DNA of 64,000 nt. It comes from Actinomyces dentalis DSM 19115. Lineage in GTDB: Bacteria > Actinomycetota > Actinomycetes > Actinomycetales > Actinomycetaceae. A program made the translations under genes and the position numbers. Positions 25,344-37,508 of the stretch are shown here, in pieces (positions within the stretch are counted from its first letter, which is position 1; each line of letters opens with the position of its first letter). The stretch spans positions 1 to 64,000 of the forward strand of contig NZ_AUBL01000003.1 in NCBI RefSeq assembly GCF_000429225.1, written 5' to 3'. The notes beneath the pieces are model-generated. The model saw nothing but the letters and a program-made list of their open reading frames with translations. It searched no databases and had not been told where the DNA came from.

Positions 25344-25559
25344 ATGAGCACCACGTTCCTGACTATCGCCGACGTCGCCGAGAGACTGCAGTTGTCCGCC
25401 CAGGGCGTCCGCTCGCTCATTCTGTCCGGGGATCTGCCCGCCATCCAGGTCGGGGCGCGGCACCTGTGGCGCGTCCCGGAGGACGCCTTCGACGCCTACG
25501 TCGAGCGCCAGCTCGCCTCGACGCGCGAGATGGTCGCCGCAGGGCGCGCGGAGGGCTGA
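25344..25559 (+). CDS. Excisionase-type helix-turn-helix protein
   Basis: A 71-residue MerR/excisionase-like DNA-binding protein. FLTIADVAERLQLSAQGVRS is the winged-helix recognition helix, and GDLPAIQVGARHLWRVPEDAFDAYVERQLA is the wing and C-terminal helix, given here as two motifs, GDLPAIQVGARHLWRV and PEDAFDAYVERQLA. It is likely a small transcription regulator, not a phage excisionase, because no integrase or attachment site is near and homologues are conserved in this chromosomal context. It is divergent from the SAF gene. GACAAT lies six bases upstream of the ATG, compatible with a weak leaderless promoter. Confidence 0.8.
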   Translation: MSTTFLTIADVAERLQLSAQGVRSLILSGDLPAIQVGARHLWRVPEDAFDAYVERQLASTREMVAAGRAEG

Positions 25560-25578
25560 ACCCGGCCGGGCGCCCCGC

Positions 25579-26139
25579 TCAGCGGCTGCGCACCGCCTCC
25601 ACGGCCGCGAGCAGCACGCTGGTGCGCCCCCGCCGGGGACGCACGGGCTCCAGCCGCGAGGCCGGGTCGATGCCGTCGACGAGGACGTCGACGTGGTCGG
25701 CCCCGACCCGCGAGAGCCTGCCGACCACCTCCCCCGCCGCGAGCAGGAGGCGCGCCCTCGCGCCCTGACGCGCCAGGGCCCGCAGGGCCGCGGTCAGACC
25801 GGACCCGCCCGATCCGCCCCGGGCCGGATCGGCGACGGGCGCGGGGCCGGGCAGTGACGAGACGACGGCGATGGCCCGCACGGGCACGAGCGTGCGCAGC
25901 CCCTCGCCCTCGTCGATGACGAGGACCTCCCCGCCGGCTTTGAGCAGGCGCCCGTCCACGGCGAACCCGGAGAGGGTGCGCATGTGGAGCTCGGCGCCGA
26001 CGGCGTTGCGCAGGCGGTCGAGGATCCGGATCCCGGCCAGCTCGGCCTCGGCGAGATCCGCGCTGGCGGCGGCGATCTCGGCCCGCCGCTCCGCGTCGAA
26101 GCGGCTCTCCAGGTCTGCCAGAAGCGCGTCCCACTCCAC
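25579..26139 (-). CDS. Conserved actinobacterial protein of unknown function
   Basis: A 186-residue protein starting at GTG 26139. An N-terminal helix (LLADLESRFDAERRAEIAAA, about residues 6-25) is followed by a beta-rich domain with GGEVLVIDEGEG and a second half with HVDVLVDGIDPAS and VLLAAVEAVRSR. It has no catalytic signature and no membrane segment. Homologues sit beside the excisionase-type HTH gene in related genomes, and the two are convergent here with 19 bases between them. Some annotations call such proteins Fis-like regulators, which I cannot support from motifs. Confidence 0.65.
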   Translation of the reverse strand: MEWDALLADLESRFDAERRAEIAAASADLAEAELAGIRILDRLRNAVGAELHMRTLSGFAVDGRLLKAGGEVLVIDEGEGLRTLVPVRAIAVVSSLPGPAPVADPARGGSGGSGLTAALRALARQGARARLLLAAGEVVGRLSRVGADHVDVLVDGIDPASRLEPVRPRRGRTSVLLAAVEAVRSR

Positions 26140-26189
26140 GGCCCCACCCCATCACACCCGCGCCGACCGGACAAGACTCGCCGAAGCAC

Positions 26190-26219
26190 TTGACAGTACC
26201 GACACTAATCACGCATGAT
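26190..26219 (+). promoter_or_regulatory. Promoter of the LysM gene
   Basis: Consensus -35 TTGACA (26190-26195), an 18-bp spacer and -10 CATGAT (26214-26219) predict a start near 26226 and a leader of about 35 bases. The leader ends in a small hairpin (GAGAT 26245-26249 / ATCTC 26256-26260) whose six-base loop AGGAGC is the ribosome site, immediately before ATG 26261. Confidence 0.6.
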
Positions 26220-26260
26220 CAAATCATCTCAAACATAGTCGTTCGAGATAGGAGCATCTC

Positions 26261-27100
26261 ATGCGCACCCGCCTGCGTCTCGGCGCCCTCACCCTCCTCG
26301 CCTCGGCCCTGGCCGTCGGGCTCGCCCTCGCCGCCTGCGACGCCGCCGGCCGGCTGGCCTCCGCTCCCCCCTCCGCCTGGGGCCCGACGGCGCTCACCCG
26401 GGCGCTCGTCCTCCTGGCCTGCGGCGCGGGCGCGCTCGGCGCCGCCTGGCACGCGCTCTCCGGAGCCCTGGCCGTCATCGCCCTGGCCGGCCCCGCCCCC
26501 TCGACCCGGGGAGCCGGGATCCGCCGCGCCGCGCTCCGGGCCCTGCACCGCTGGGGCGCCCCGATCATGCGGCGCACGACCGCCGGGGCCCTCGTCGCCG
26601 CGGTGGCGGCGGGCGCCCCGGCGATGGCCGCGCAGGCGCCGGGGGCGTCCGACGACCTGGGCTGGGCGCCCACCGCCTCGGCATCCGCGCCCGCCGAGCC
26701 CGCGCCCGCCCCCGGCCCGGACGCCTCCCCGGGCGCCGAGCCCGCGGCCCCGCGGCCCGATCCCGCCGCGGGAGCGCCGAGCGGGGAGACATCGGCCGCG
26801 GACCCGCCGGCCGGGGATCCACCGGCCGCGGAGGCGCCGAGCGCGCCCGCGACCACCCACCAGGTGAGCGCCGGGGAGTCGCTGTGGTCGATCACGCAGG
26901 AGCTCCTCGACGCCGGAGCCGCGGAGGCCCCGACGGACCCGTCGTCGGGCGGGCCGAGTGCGCAGGCCCGGGTCGCGCGGGCGTGGCCGATCCTGTACGC
27001 GGCCAACGCCGAGAGCATCGGCGCCGACCCCGACCTCATCCTCCCGGGGACCGTCCTGAGCGTGCCCGAGGACCTCCTGAGACCGCCGTCCCGCCCCTGA
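26261..27100 (+). CDS. LysM-domain membrane/secreted protein
   Basis: A 279-residue protein. Two N-terminal hydrophobic helices (about residues 8-27 and 43-75) and a third near 105-125 (TAGALVAAVAAGAPAMAAQA), which could act as a signal-anchor, precede an Ala/Pro-rich spacer (about 130-195). The C-terminal LysM domain starts at HQVSAGESLWSITQELL (about 197) and ends with LILPGTVLSVPEDL. LysM binds N-acetylglucosamine in peptidoglycan. The domain is interrupted by an acidic/Ser-rich insertion (APTDPSSGGPS), longer than in the canonical 45-residue unit. It probably sits at the wall-membrane interface. It is followed after 12 bases by the Rv3235-family gene. Confidence 0.8.
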   Translation: MRTRLRLGALTLLASALAVGLALAACDAAGRLASAPPSAWGPTALTRALVLLACGAGALGAAWHALSGALAVIALAGPAPSTRGAGIRRAALRALHRWGAPIMRRTTAGALVAAVAAGAPAMAAQAPGASDDLGWAPTASASAPAEPAPAPGPDASPGAEPAAPRPDPAAGAPSGETSAADPPAGDPPAAEAPSAPATTHQVSAGESLWSITQELLDAGAAEAPTDPSSGGPSAQARVARAWPILYAANAESIGADPDLILPGTVLSVPEDLLRPPSRP

Positions 27101-27112
27101 GAGGAGACCGCC

Positions 27113-27784
27113 GTGACCGCCGAGCCGATGATCCTGACCCAGCCGGGTGCGCCCGCGCCGCGCAACACACCCGCCCGACTCAATGCACCCGCGCAGCTCG
27201 AGGCGCCCGCACCGCCCCCGACGCCCCCTCCGCTTCAGCCGGGCGCGCCGTCGAGAGCCCCGGCCCGCGCACCGGCGCATGCCCCGGCCCGCGTCCCGGT
27301 GCGCGTGCGCCGCACCGGGGCGGGCGGCGCCGCCGTCGCGCCCGCGGCCCTGACCAACGCCGAGATCGACCGAGGATGGGACCGGCTGCGCTTCCAGCCG
27401 GCCCTCCAGCCCCGCAAGACCCAGACCGAACGGGCGGGCACGACCCGGCCGCAGATCTGCCCGGACCCCGTCCGGGTCGTGCGCGCCGTCGTCACCGCCG
27501 CCGTGGAGGTCCTCGCGGGTCTGCGCCCGGCCACCCAGCTGGGCCGCTGGACGACGCCGGAGCTCTACGACGCCATCGCCCGGCGCGCCGGTCTGGCCAG
27601 ACGGATCCTGGGCGAGTACGGATCCGTGCGGCCGCGCGTGCGCTCGGTCGATCTCCAGCTGACGCGCTCGGGCGCCTACGAGGCCTGCGTCATGGTCGAG
27701 GACGGGCACCGCCTGCGGGCCGCGGGCGCGCGCGTGGAGCCGCGCCACGGCCGGTGGGTGCTCTCCGCCCTGGAGGTCGGCTGA
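27113..27784 (+). CDS. Rv3235-family protein (DUF6459)
   Basis: A 223-residue protein beginning at GTG 27113 behind GAGGAG. The first 110 residues are Pro/Ala/Arg-rich and probably disordered. The C-terminal domain (about residues 135-223) matches the Rv3235 family found beside secA in actinobacteria, with VVRAVVTAAVEVLAGLRPAT, LGRWTTPELYDAIARRAGL and a closing RWVLSALEVG. Function is unknown. It is co-transcribed with the LysM gene and convergent with secA, the same position as in Mycobacterium. Confidence 0.8.
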   Translation: MTAEPMILTQPGAPAPRNTPARLNAPAQLEAPAPPPTPPPLQPGAPSRAPARAPAHAPARVPVRVRRTGAGGAAVAPAALTNAEIDRGWDRLRFQPALQPRKTQTERAGTTRPQICPDPVRVVRAVVTAAVEVLAGLRPATQLGRWTTPELYDAIARRAGLARRILGEYGSVRPRVRSVDLQLTRSGAYEACVMVEDGHRLRAAGARVEPRHGRWVLSALEVG

Positions 27785-27906
27785 GCCCGGCCGAATCGCC
27801 GCCGCGGGCCGTCCGCCCGGAAGGCCGCCCGGCGCCGCGAAGAGCCGCGTCGGCCCGGCCCGTCACCGGACCGACGACGTTCCGGTGACGGCGCCGGCCC
27901 GGCTGC

Positions 27907-30867
<2,961 letters not shown>

Positions 30868-31145
30868 GCTGGCATCTCCCTTGTCGGTGGTGGGACGCGG
30901 GCCCCGGCGGGCCGCGTCCCCCGCCCGGTCCCACCGGGCGCAGTCGATGGTCATCGTAGTGGACCGCACGACGGCGGCGACCGGCGCGCCGCGTGGTCTT
31001 GCTCGCGGCGATACCGCGGCCGCGGCCCCTCCCCCGCGGCCCTCCGCCGCGGGGCGCGCGGCTCCACGGCCCGGCCCGCCCGCCCCGGCGGCGCGGCCCT
31101 GTGGACAACCGGGGGCCGGCGGACGGCGGCGTGGGATCATCGTCC

Positions 31146-32105
31146 GTGTCCGCACCGACCCCCGCCCCCGCGCCTCCGCCCGCCTCCCCCCGCCGCCCGG
31201 CGCGGTCCGACGGCGCGGGGCCGACGCCGGGACGGGAGGCCGCCCGCCTGCTCCTGCCCGTCTCCTGCGCCGGCTGCGGACGGTGGGAGACGGCGCTGTG
31301 CCCCTCGTGCCGCGCCCTGCTGCGCGCCCCGCCCCTCGCCGTCGAGCGCGCCGAGGCCGCCGCGGGACTGCCGATCCTCGCCCTGGCCCCCTACGCCGGG
31401 CCGGTGCGCGCCATGGTGCTGGCCTGGAAGAGCGGCCGGAGGGAGGACCTGTCCGCCGTCATGGAGGAGGCGGGCGCCGCCGGAGGCGCGGCCTGGGCGG
31501 CGGCTCTGGGCGGCTCGGGGCGCGAGACCCTGCTCGCCTCCCGCGGGCTGCTGGTGGTGCCCGCGCCCTCGGGCGCGGCGCGGCGGCTGCGCGGGCGGCT
31601 GGTGGCGGCGCGGCTGGCCGACGCCGTCGCCCCGGCCGTCGCCCGGGAGTTGGGGCGCTCCTGGCGCCGCGCCGGCCGGCCGGCGGGGCCCGTGGTCGTG
31701 CTGAGCGCGGACGTGCTGCGGCGCGGCCCGGCCTCGGGCGGCGCGCACCAGGCCGGACGCTCGGCCCGGCAGCGGCGGCGCAACCGGTCCGCCCCGCCGC
31801 GGGTCCTGGCCCCCGTCCGCGGCTGGAGCGTCCTGCTGGTCGACGACGTCGTGACCACCGGGGCGACTCTGGGCGCCTGCGCCCGCGCCCTGGAGGGGGC
31901 CGGGGCGCGGGTCCTGGGCGCCCTCGTGGTGGCCGCCCCGCCTCCCCCGCGGCGCGGCGCCGAGCGCGTGCCGGGACCGCGCCCGAGCCGTCCCGGCGAT
32001 GGGGCCGCCCACGGTCGGGGCGATGGCCCGGCCCGCGCGCCCGGAGCGTCCGCGGGCGGCGATCGCGGGGCGCGCCGGCCGTCGTCGGAGCCCGGCATGG
32101 TGTAA
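31146..32105 (+). CDS. ComFC-like phosphoribosyltransferase-domain protein
   Basis: A 319-residue protein if started at GTG 31146; the start is uncertain because the N-terminus is Pro/Ala-rich. A zinc-binding pair CAGC and CPSC (about residues 42 and 54) is followed by the ComFC core [19 protein letters not shown]. The PRPP-loop [14 protein letters not shown] (about residues 230-243) marks the type I phosphoribosyltransferase fold. ComFC/GntX proteins act in DNA uptake or processing in competent bacteria, but most actinobacterial members have no tested role. A Pro/Arg-rich tail of about 60 residues is atypical. The equivalent gene lies between secA and the HPF gene in Mycobacterium. Confidence 0.8.
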   Translation: MSAPTPAPAPPPASPRRPARSDGAGPTPGREAARLLLPVSCAGCGRWETALCPSCRALLRAPPLAVERAEAAAGLPILALAPYAGPVRAMVLAWKSGRREDLSAVMEEAGAAGGAAWAAALGGSGRETLLASRGLLVVPAPSGAARRLRGRLVAARLADAVAPAVARELGRSWRRAGRPAGPVVVLSADVLRRGPASGGAHQAGRSARQRRRNRSAPPRVLAPVRGWSVLLVDDVVTTGATLGACARALEGAGARVLGALVVAAPPPPRRGAERVPGPRPSRPGDGAAHGRGDGPARAPGASAGGDRGARRPSSEPGMV

Positions 32106-32107
32106 CT

Positions 32108-32228
32108 TGTTGTGTCACAACACACAAGGCGCGGCGGCCCGCGAACGGGCCGCCGACCCGCCCCGCGGGGCGGATGGCAAGGAGGTGATCGGCGACCTTC
32201 CAGTGCCCGCCGTGAGGTTGCGGCGGGC
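32108..32228 (+). promoter_or_regulatory. hpf leader with an inverted repeat and two GC hairpins
   Basis: TGTTGTG/CACAACA (32108-32122) is a perfect 7-bp inverted repeat around one base, resembling an operator with CRP-like TGTG/CACA half-sites. It is followed by a 16-bp perfect palindrome (32158-32173) and an 8-bp stem-loop (GCCCGCCG 32205-32212 with 32221-32228). Long structured leaders fit stress-regulated hpf. No clear -10/-35 was found. Confidence 0.45.
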
Positions 32229-32284
32229 ATCCCCACCCGATCCCCCTCCACGGGATCATCAGGACCCAGAAAGGGATTCCCACC

Positions 32285-32926
32285 ATGGACATCACCGTCG
32301 TCGGCCGTAACGCTGAGATCAGCTCTCGCCTGCGGGACTACGTCGAGGAGAAGGCCACCAAGGTCGAGCAGTTCGACCCCCGCGTCCAGCGCGTCGAGGT
32401 CGAGGTGACCCACGAGCGCAACCCGCGCCAGGCGGACACCGCCGAGCGCGTCGAGGTCACCGTCATCTCCAAGGGGCCGGTCATCCGGGCCGAGGCCACC
32501 TCCTCCGACCGCTTCGCCGCCTTCGACATCGCCATGGGCAAGCTCACCGAACGCTTGCGCCGCGCGCGCGACCGCAAGAAGGACCACCGCCGCTACGTGG
32601 TCGCCGCCGTTCAGGAGCGCGCCGAGCAGGCGGGCGAGGAGCCCGTCGTCCCCGAGACCGACGACGCCCCCATCGAGGACTCCCCCTCGGCGCCCACCGA
32701 GCACGGCGTGGCCGTCGAGTCCCAGCTCGGCGACTCCCCGGTGATCGTGCGCCAGAAGCTGCACGAGGCGACGCCGATGACCGTGGACGAGGCCCTGTAC
32801 CAGATGGAGCTGGTGGGCCACCCCTTCTACCTCTTCATCGAGAGGGCCACCAAGCAGCCCTGCGCCGTCTACCACCGGCACGGCTGGACCTACGGCGTCA
32901 TCCGCCTCGACGCCCAGGTGATGTAG
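32285..32926 (+). CDS. hpf: Long-form ribosome hibernation-promoting factor
   Basis: A 213-residue protein. The N-terminal HPF/YfiA domain is at residues 1-100 (MDITVVGRNAEISSRLRDYV, KLTERLRRARDRKKDH) and the C-terminal dimerisation domain is at about 155-213 (EALYQMELVGHPFYLF, YRHGWTYGVI), joined by an acidic linker. Long HPF dimerises 70S ribosomes into inactive 100S particles in stationary phase and protects them. ATG 32285 follows AAAGGGATTCCCACC. Length is normal for actinobacteria. It is monocistronic. Confidence 0.95.
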   Translation: MDITVVGRNAEISSRLRDYVEEKATKVEQFDPRVQRVEVEVTHERNPRQADTAERVEVTVISKGPVIRAEATSSDRFAAFDIAMGKLTERLRRARDRKKDHRRYVVAAVQERAEQAGEEPVVPETDDAPIEDSPSAPTEHGVAVESQLGDSPVIVRQKLHEATPMTVDEALYQMELVGHPFYLFIERATKQPCAVYHRHGWTYGVIRLDAQVM

Positions 32927-32962
32927 GGGCGCGGCGTCCGGACGGGCGGGCCCGGCCCGGGC

Positions 32963-34801
32963 TCAGGCCAGGCAGTAGCCGACGTCCTGAAGATCGGTGG
33001 CCGCCACCCGCCAGGTCCCGTCGTTGCGGTGCCAGATCTGGCCGGCGGAGTCGGTCAGCAGCACCAGCCCGTCCGTCCGGTTCGCGGTCAGCTCCACGGC
33101 GCCGGCCAGCCCGGGGATGGTCGCCGCCGTCCCCCCGACCTGGATCTGCTTGACGTCGGGCGCGCCGGCCCCGCCGTCGGCCAGGACCGCCACGGCCACC
33201 GGATCGGACCAGGCCAGCGCCCGCGTCCCCCCGGCCCCCGGGACGGTCAGGGGCGGTCCCAGGCGCTGCGGGAGTCCCCGGGCGTCGCGCACGATGACGG
33301 CCGCCTCGACCCGGTCCGCCGTCTCGCCGTCCACCAGCCGGCGCACGACCAGGCGCTCGGACTCGGCCGAGACGTCCAGGGCCAGGACCCGGCTGCCGAC
33401 CAGCCACTCCGCCGCCAGATCGGCCCGCAGCCCCGCCCGGTTGAGCACGACGATCTCGCCGCGGGCCGCGGTCCACGTCCAGCCGTGGCGGTCGATGACG
33501 GGGGGCGTCATCCCGCCGCCGCTCTGGCCCGCGCCCGCCTGATCGCCGCCGTCGGCCTGGTCGCCATCGCCCGCCTGGTCGCCGCCGGCCTGGTCGCCGC
33601 CGGCCGTCTGACCCGCGGACTCGTCGTCGACGGAGTGGATGACGCTGGCCACGGACCTTCCCGGCGCCAGCAGGAGCATGCTGCGGCCGGCCAGGGCGAC
33701 GATGGTGCCGTCGGCGCCCACGTCGGGCCACCGGGCGCTCGTCGTCCCCAGCGCCCGGGAGGTCGCCAGGGTCTCGCGGGCCGTGGACAGCCCCCGCACG
33801 ACGTTGCCCCCGCTCATGCCTATGGCCTGTCCGGAGGCGCCGGGGGCGGCGTCCAGATCCGCGGCCCCGCCCAGGGCGGTGCCCGCGTCGGCGTCCCGCG
33901 GATCCTCCCCGTCGCCGAGCGCGCGCACGCTCACGGAGTGGATGCCGGCGACCTGGGTGAGGGTGCGCTCGATCTGGGCGACGAGCAGGGCCCGGCCGGT
34001 CGGGTCGAGCGCGGCGGCCTCGGAGCTGACGCTGACCGTGACGGCCCCGTCCGCCGGCAGGGGGGCGTCGAGGCCCCCGAGGAGCCGGAGCCCGGGCGGC
34101 ACGAGGGTGTCCGCGCCCGGGGCGAGCCAGTCCGAGGGCCCCCCGAGCAGCAGGCGCATGAGCGCGGGCGCCGCGGTGCGCAGGGCGGCCCACCGCAGCT
34201 CGGGCACGGCCCGCTCGCGGTCCAGCGACAGGAAGTGCAGCAGGTAGGCGGAGAACTCCTGGCCGAAGACCGGCTCGGGCAGCAGGATGCCGTCGGGGAG
34301 CGCGGCGATGCGCCACTGCCCCGTGGAGTCGGCGGTCAGGGAGTAGGACACGGCGTGGTCCTCGTCGTCCCGGGGGGTGAGGATCCCGGCGCCGTCGAGG
34401 CTGCCGATGAGCCGGGTGCGCAGATCGACGGCGCCCTCCCCGGCCTGCTCGACGACGGGCGACTCGGAGCCGGTGTAGACCATCACGATCTCCTGGGGGC
34501 GCCAGGAGTCGGCGGCCGCCTTGGTCAGGAAGCTCCGGGCGGTGGCGAAGCCGTCGGAGTACCCGGCGGCGCAGGCGCGCAGGAAGCCCTCCACGATCTC
34601 CTTCGGGGAGGCGCCGACCTCGGGCCCGGCGGCGCTCTGCACGAGCGAGTCCCCCTCGGCCACGACGACGTCGGACTGCCTGACCTCGCCGTCGCGGGGC
34701 AGCCGGGCGCAGGCGCCCACCGCCCCCGCGCCGCCCAGGGCCGCGAGCAGAGCCGCGCGCCGGCTGATGAGGGGGGCCCGGGCCCCCGGCGCCCGGGTCA
34801 T
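32963..34801 (-). CDS. lpqB: LpqB lipoprotein, partner of MtrAB
   Basis: A 612-residue lipoprotein. The signal peptide is ISRRAALLAALGGAGAVGAC, with the lipidated Cys near residue 33. The LpqB N-terminal region (about 40-190) carries the GerMN-like sporulation/germination fold near 200-320, and a degenerate beta-propeller forms the C-terminal half. A Gly/Asp/Gln-rich repeat (GGDQAGGDQAGDGDQADGG) of about 35 residues interrupts the propeller and is species-specific. In mycobacteria LpqB binds the MtrB sensor domain and modulates MtrA phosphorylation, cell division and resuscitation. ATG 34801 overlaps the mtrB stop (ATGA); the three genes are one operon mtrA-mtrB-lpqB. Confidence 0.9.
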   Translation of the reverse strand: MTRAPGARAPLISRRAALLAALGGAGAVGACARLPRDGEVRQSDVVVAEGDSLVQSAAGPEVGASPKEIVEGFLRACAAGYSDGFATARSFLTKAAADSWRPQEIVMVYTGSESPVVEQAGEGAVDLRTRLIGSLDGAGILTPRDDEDHAVSYSLTADSTGQWRIAALPDGILLPEPVFGQEFSAYLLHFLSLDRERAVPELRWAALRTAAPALMRLLLGGPSDWLAPGADTLVPPGLRLLGGLDAPLPADGAVTVSVSSEAAALDPTGRALLVAQIERTLTQVAGIHSVSVRALGDGEDPRDADAGTALGGAADLDAAPGASGQAIGMSGGNVVRGLSTARETLATSRALGTTSARWPDVGADGTIVALAGRSMLLLAPGRSVASVIHSVDDESAGQTAGGDQAGGDQAGDGDQADGGDQAGAGQSGGGMTPPVIDRHGWTWTAARGEIVVLNRAGLRADLAAEWLVGSRVLALDVSAESERLVVRRLVDGETADRVEAAVIVRDARGLPQRLGPPLTVPGAGGTRALAWSDPVAVAVLADGGAGAPDVKQIQVGGTAATIPGLAGAVELTANRTDGLVLLTDSAGQIWHRNDGTWRVAATDLQDVGYCLA

Positions 34802-36669
34802 CGGCGGTGCCCCGGACGGGTCTGGACGTCCTCGGGGGTCTGGGCGGTGGACACGAAGCCGGGCCCGCGCACGGTGACGCGGCCGCGCTCGCCCTCGACC
34901 GCCTCGCGCACGGCCCCCGGGGGCGGGGCGGGGGCGTCGTCGCCCTCCTCGGGCGTGATGATCGTGCGCGGCTCCGTGGTCCGGCGCGAGGCGGGGGCGG
35001 GGGGCAGGTAGGTGGCCTTGACGGCGGGGACGACCCCGGCGGCCCGGAACCCCGCCTTGGCCAGCTCGGGGGCGTCCTCGGGGACAACGTCCAGGGGGCG
35101 CGGGCCCGTGAGCGCGCCGCGCTCGCCGTCGGCGCCCAGATGGCGCGGCAGGGTCAGCAGGAAGGAGGCGCCCTCGTCGGGCCAGCCCCACACCTCCAGC
35201 GTGCCCCCGTGGAGGACGGCATCCTCGGCGGAGATCGACAGGCCCAGGCCCGTGCCGCCCAGGGTGCGCTGGCGCGAGGGGGCGGCGCGGTAGAAGCGGT
35301 CGAAGACCTTGCTGGCGACCTCCGGGGTCATGCCCACGCCGTGGTCGCGCACCCGCACGGCGACGGCGCCCTCGTTGCCGGCCACGGTGATGTCGATGGG
35401 GGTGCCCTCGGCGTGCTCGAGGGCGTTGACCAGGACGTTGCGCACGATCCTCTCCACGCGCACGGTGTCCATCTGCGCCACGACGGGCTCGTCGGGGGCG
35501 TGGACGCGCACGTCCGCGCCCAGGCGGTCGATGTGGATCTGGTTGTCGGCGATGACGGCCTCGACCAGGGCGGTCAGGTCCTGCTCGGCCACCGACAGCC
35601 GGACCTTCCCGGAGTCGACGCGGGAGATGGCCAGCAGGTCGTCGAACAGGCGGCGGAAGCGGGTGACCTCCCGCAGGAGGATGTCCAGGGAGCGCAGGGC
35701 GAGCGGGTCGTCGATCTCGTCGCGGACCTCGTCGAGCCGCTCCGCGGCCAGGGTGATGGAGGTCAGCGGGGTGCGCAGCTCGTGGGAGACGTCGGAGACG
35801 AACAGCCGCTGCACGCTGGACAGGCGCTCCCAGTTCTCCAGCTGGCGCGCCAGGGAGCCGGCCATCTCGTTGAAGGAGCGCGACAGCGTGGCGATCTCGT
35901 CCTCGCCGGTGACCTTCAGGCGCTCGTCCAGGTGGCCCTCCGCCAGGCGCTGGGCCGCCAGGGAGGTGCGCCGCACGGGGATGAGGACGCCGACGGCCAG
36001 GGCCCACACGGTCAGGACCAGCATGAGGAGGAAGCCGATGGCGGCCAGGGCGATGGCGCGCGTGGTGAGATCGATCAGCTGCTGCTCGGGCTGGAGCGTG
36101 TAGACGAGGTAGAGGTCGTAGCCCCCGGCCGTCGGCACGCTGACGCGCGAGCCGACGATGATCCCGGGGACCTGCCCGCCGTCGGCGCCGGGGACGGTCA
36201 CCGACTTCCAGTACTGGCGCCCCTCCTGGCCGCCGGCGACGGTGGCGGCCAGGTCGTCGCCGACGAGGCCGAGCAGCCCGGGGTCGGTGTACATGTTGTT
36301 GACCACGGGGGTGGAGGTCTCGTCGGAGGCGCGCAGGAAGACGACGCCGATGGCGCCCGATGCGGCCGAGATCTGCCCGAGCTTGGCGACCATGTTCTTG
36401 GTGGCGACCGCCACCTGGTCGGCCGTGGTGGTGTCCGCGTTGTCGAGCTCGGCCTGCGCCGCGGCGACCCGCTGGTGGGCGTCGCTGAGGATGGCCGCGC
36501 TGCGGTCCTCGAAGACGTCGTCGCGGATGAGATTGGATACGACGAGGGTGAGCAGGACGATGAGGACGATGCCGATGCTCAGGGTCAGCGCGACCATGCG
36601 CAGGCCGAGACTGCGCCTGAACAGTCCGAACGCGTCCCCCGGGTGAAGGCGCCGGGCGCCCGCGGTCAC
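34798..36669 (-). CDS. mtrB: Sensor histidine kinase MtrB
   Basis: A 623-residue kinase. GTG 36669 overlaps the mtrA stop (GTGA), which decides the start. Two transmembrane helices (about residues 23-45 and 218-240) enclose an extracellular sensor domain. HAMP follows at about 240-290, then the H-box VSDVSHELRTPLTS (about residue 318), the N-box NVLVNALEHA (about 430) and G-boxes (DHGVGM, GGTGLGLSI). MtrB phosphorylates MtrA in response to cell-wall or osmotic signals and sits at the septum in mycobacteria. The C-terminal tail of about 100 residues after the ATPase is Pro/Arg-rich and variable. Confidence 0.95.
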   Translation of the reverse strand: MTAGARRLHPGDAFGLFRRSLGLRMVALTLSIGIVLIVLLTLVVSNLIRDDVFEDRSAAILSDAHQRVAAAQAELDNADTTTADQVAVATKNMVAKLGQISAASGAIGVVFLRASDETSTPVVNNMYTDPGLLGLVGDDLAATVAGGQEGRQYWKSVTVPGADGGQVPGIIVGSRVSVPTAGGYDLYLVYTLQPEQQLIDLTTRAIALAAIGFLLMLVLTVWALAVGVLIPVRRTSLAAQRLAEGHLDERLKVTGEDEIATLSRSFNEMAGSLARQLENWERLSSVQRLFVSDVSHELRTPLTSITLAAERLDEVRDEIDDPLALRSLDILLREVTRFRRLFDDLLAISRVDSGKVRLSVAEQDLTALVEAVIADNQIHIDRLGADVRVHAPDEPVVAQMDTVRVERIVRNVLVNALEHAEGTPIDITVAGNEGAVAVRVRDHGVGMTPEVASKVFDRFYRAAPSRQRTLGGTGLGLSISAEDAVLHGGTLEVWGWPDEGASFLLTLPRHLGADGERGALTGPRPLDVVPEDAPELAKAGFRAAGVVPAVKATYLPPAPASRRTTEPRTIITPEEGDDAPAPPPGAVREAVEGERGRVTVRGPGFVSTAQTPEDVQTRPGHRR

Positions 36670-37349
36670 CTCGCGTCGCCGGCGCGGTAGCCGACGCCGC
36701 GCACGGTGACGACGATCGTCGGGTGCTCGGGATCGTGCTCGATCTTGGCGCGCAGCCGCTGCACGTGGACGTTGACCAGGCGGGTGTCGGCGGCGTGCTG
36801 ATAGCCCCACACCTGCTCGAGGAGCTCATCGCGGGTGAAGACCTTCCAGGGGGTGCGCGCCAGGGTGACGAGCAGGTCGAACTCCAGGGGGGTCAGGGAG
36901 ATGACCTGGCCGTCGCGGCGCACCTGGTGGCCCGAGACATCGATGTCCAGGTCGCCGGCGCGCACGTGCTCGGCGGCGTCGGCGTCCGCCACGCGCCGCA
37001 GGCGGGTGCGCACGCGCGCGAGCAGCTCCTTGCTCTTGAAGGGCTTGGTCACGTAGTCGTCGGCCCCCGCCTCCAGGCCCGCGACGACGTCCTGGGTGTC
37101 GGTGCGCGCGGTGAGCATGATGACCGGCACATCGGACTCGGCGCGGATGAGGCGGCACAGCTCGACGCCGTCGACACCGGGGAGCATGAGGTCGAGCAGG
37201 ACGAGATCCGGCTCGACCTGGCGGAAGATGTCCATCGCCTTGGCGCCGTCTGCGCAGAACGAGGGCGTATGGCCCTCGGACTCGAGCATGATGCCGATCA
37301 TCTCTGCCAGGGCGGTGTCGTCGTCAACGACGAGGATGCGGGTGCTCAT
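36666..37349 (-). CDS. mtrA: Response regulator MtrA
   Basis: A 227-residue OmpR-family regulator. Receiver domain residues 1-120 show VVDDDTALA, the phosphoacceptor Asp in LVLLDLMLPG (about residue 53) and the Lys in VTKPFKSKEL. The winged-helix DNA-binding domain is at 130-227 (LTPLEFDLLVTLARTPWKVF, VNVHVQRLRAKIE, RGVGYRAG). ATG 37349 has AGGATG upstream, and length agrees with MtrA orthologues (about 228). MtrA is an essential activator or repressor of cell-wall and DNA-replication genes in many actinobacteria. A TAGCAT -10-like hexamer lies on the reverse strand at 37373-37378, within the divergent promoter region shared with the next gene. Confidence 0.97.
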   Translation of the reverse strand: MSTRILVVDDDTALAEMIGIMLESEGHTPSFCADGAKAMDIFRQVEPDLVLLDLMLPGVDGVELCRLIRAESDVPVIMLTARTDTQDVVAGLEAGADDYVTKPFKSKELLARVRTRLRRVADADAAEHVRAGDLDIDVSGHQVRRDGQVISLTPLEFDLLVTLARTPWKVFTRDELLEQVWGYQHAADTRLVNVHVQRLRAKIEHDPEHPTIVVTVRGVGYRAGDAR

Positions 37350-37508
37350 GAGCACATCCTGGCACACAGATGATGCTAACACGCTTAGGTCGTCAGATCT
37401 TGACTCGGATCACGTCTCGAGACGGAAGGCCGATCGCGCCCCGGGCGCAGGACGTCTCCTCCTGCGGACGGATGCCCCCGGTGCGAATGCGTGCCAGCAT
37501 TGATTCCC

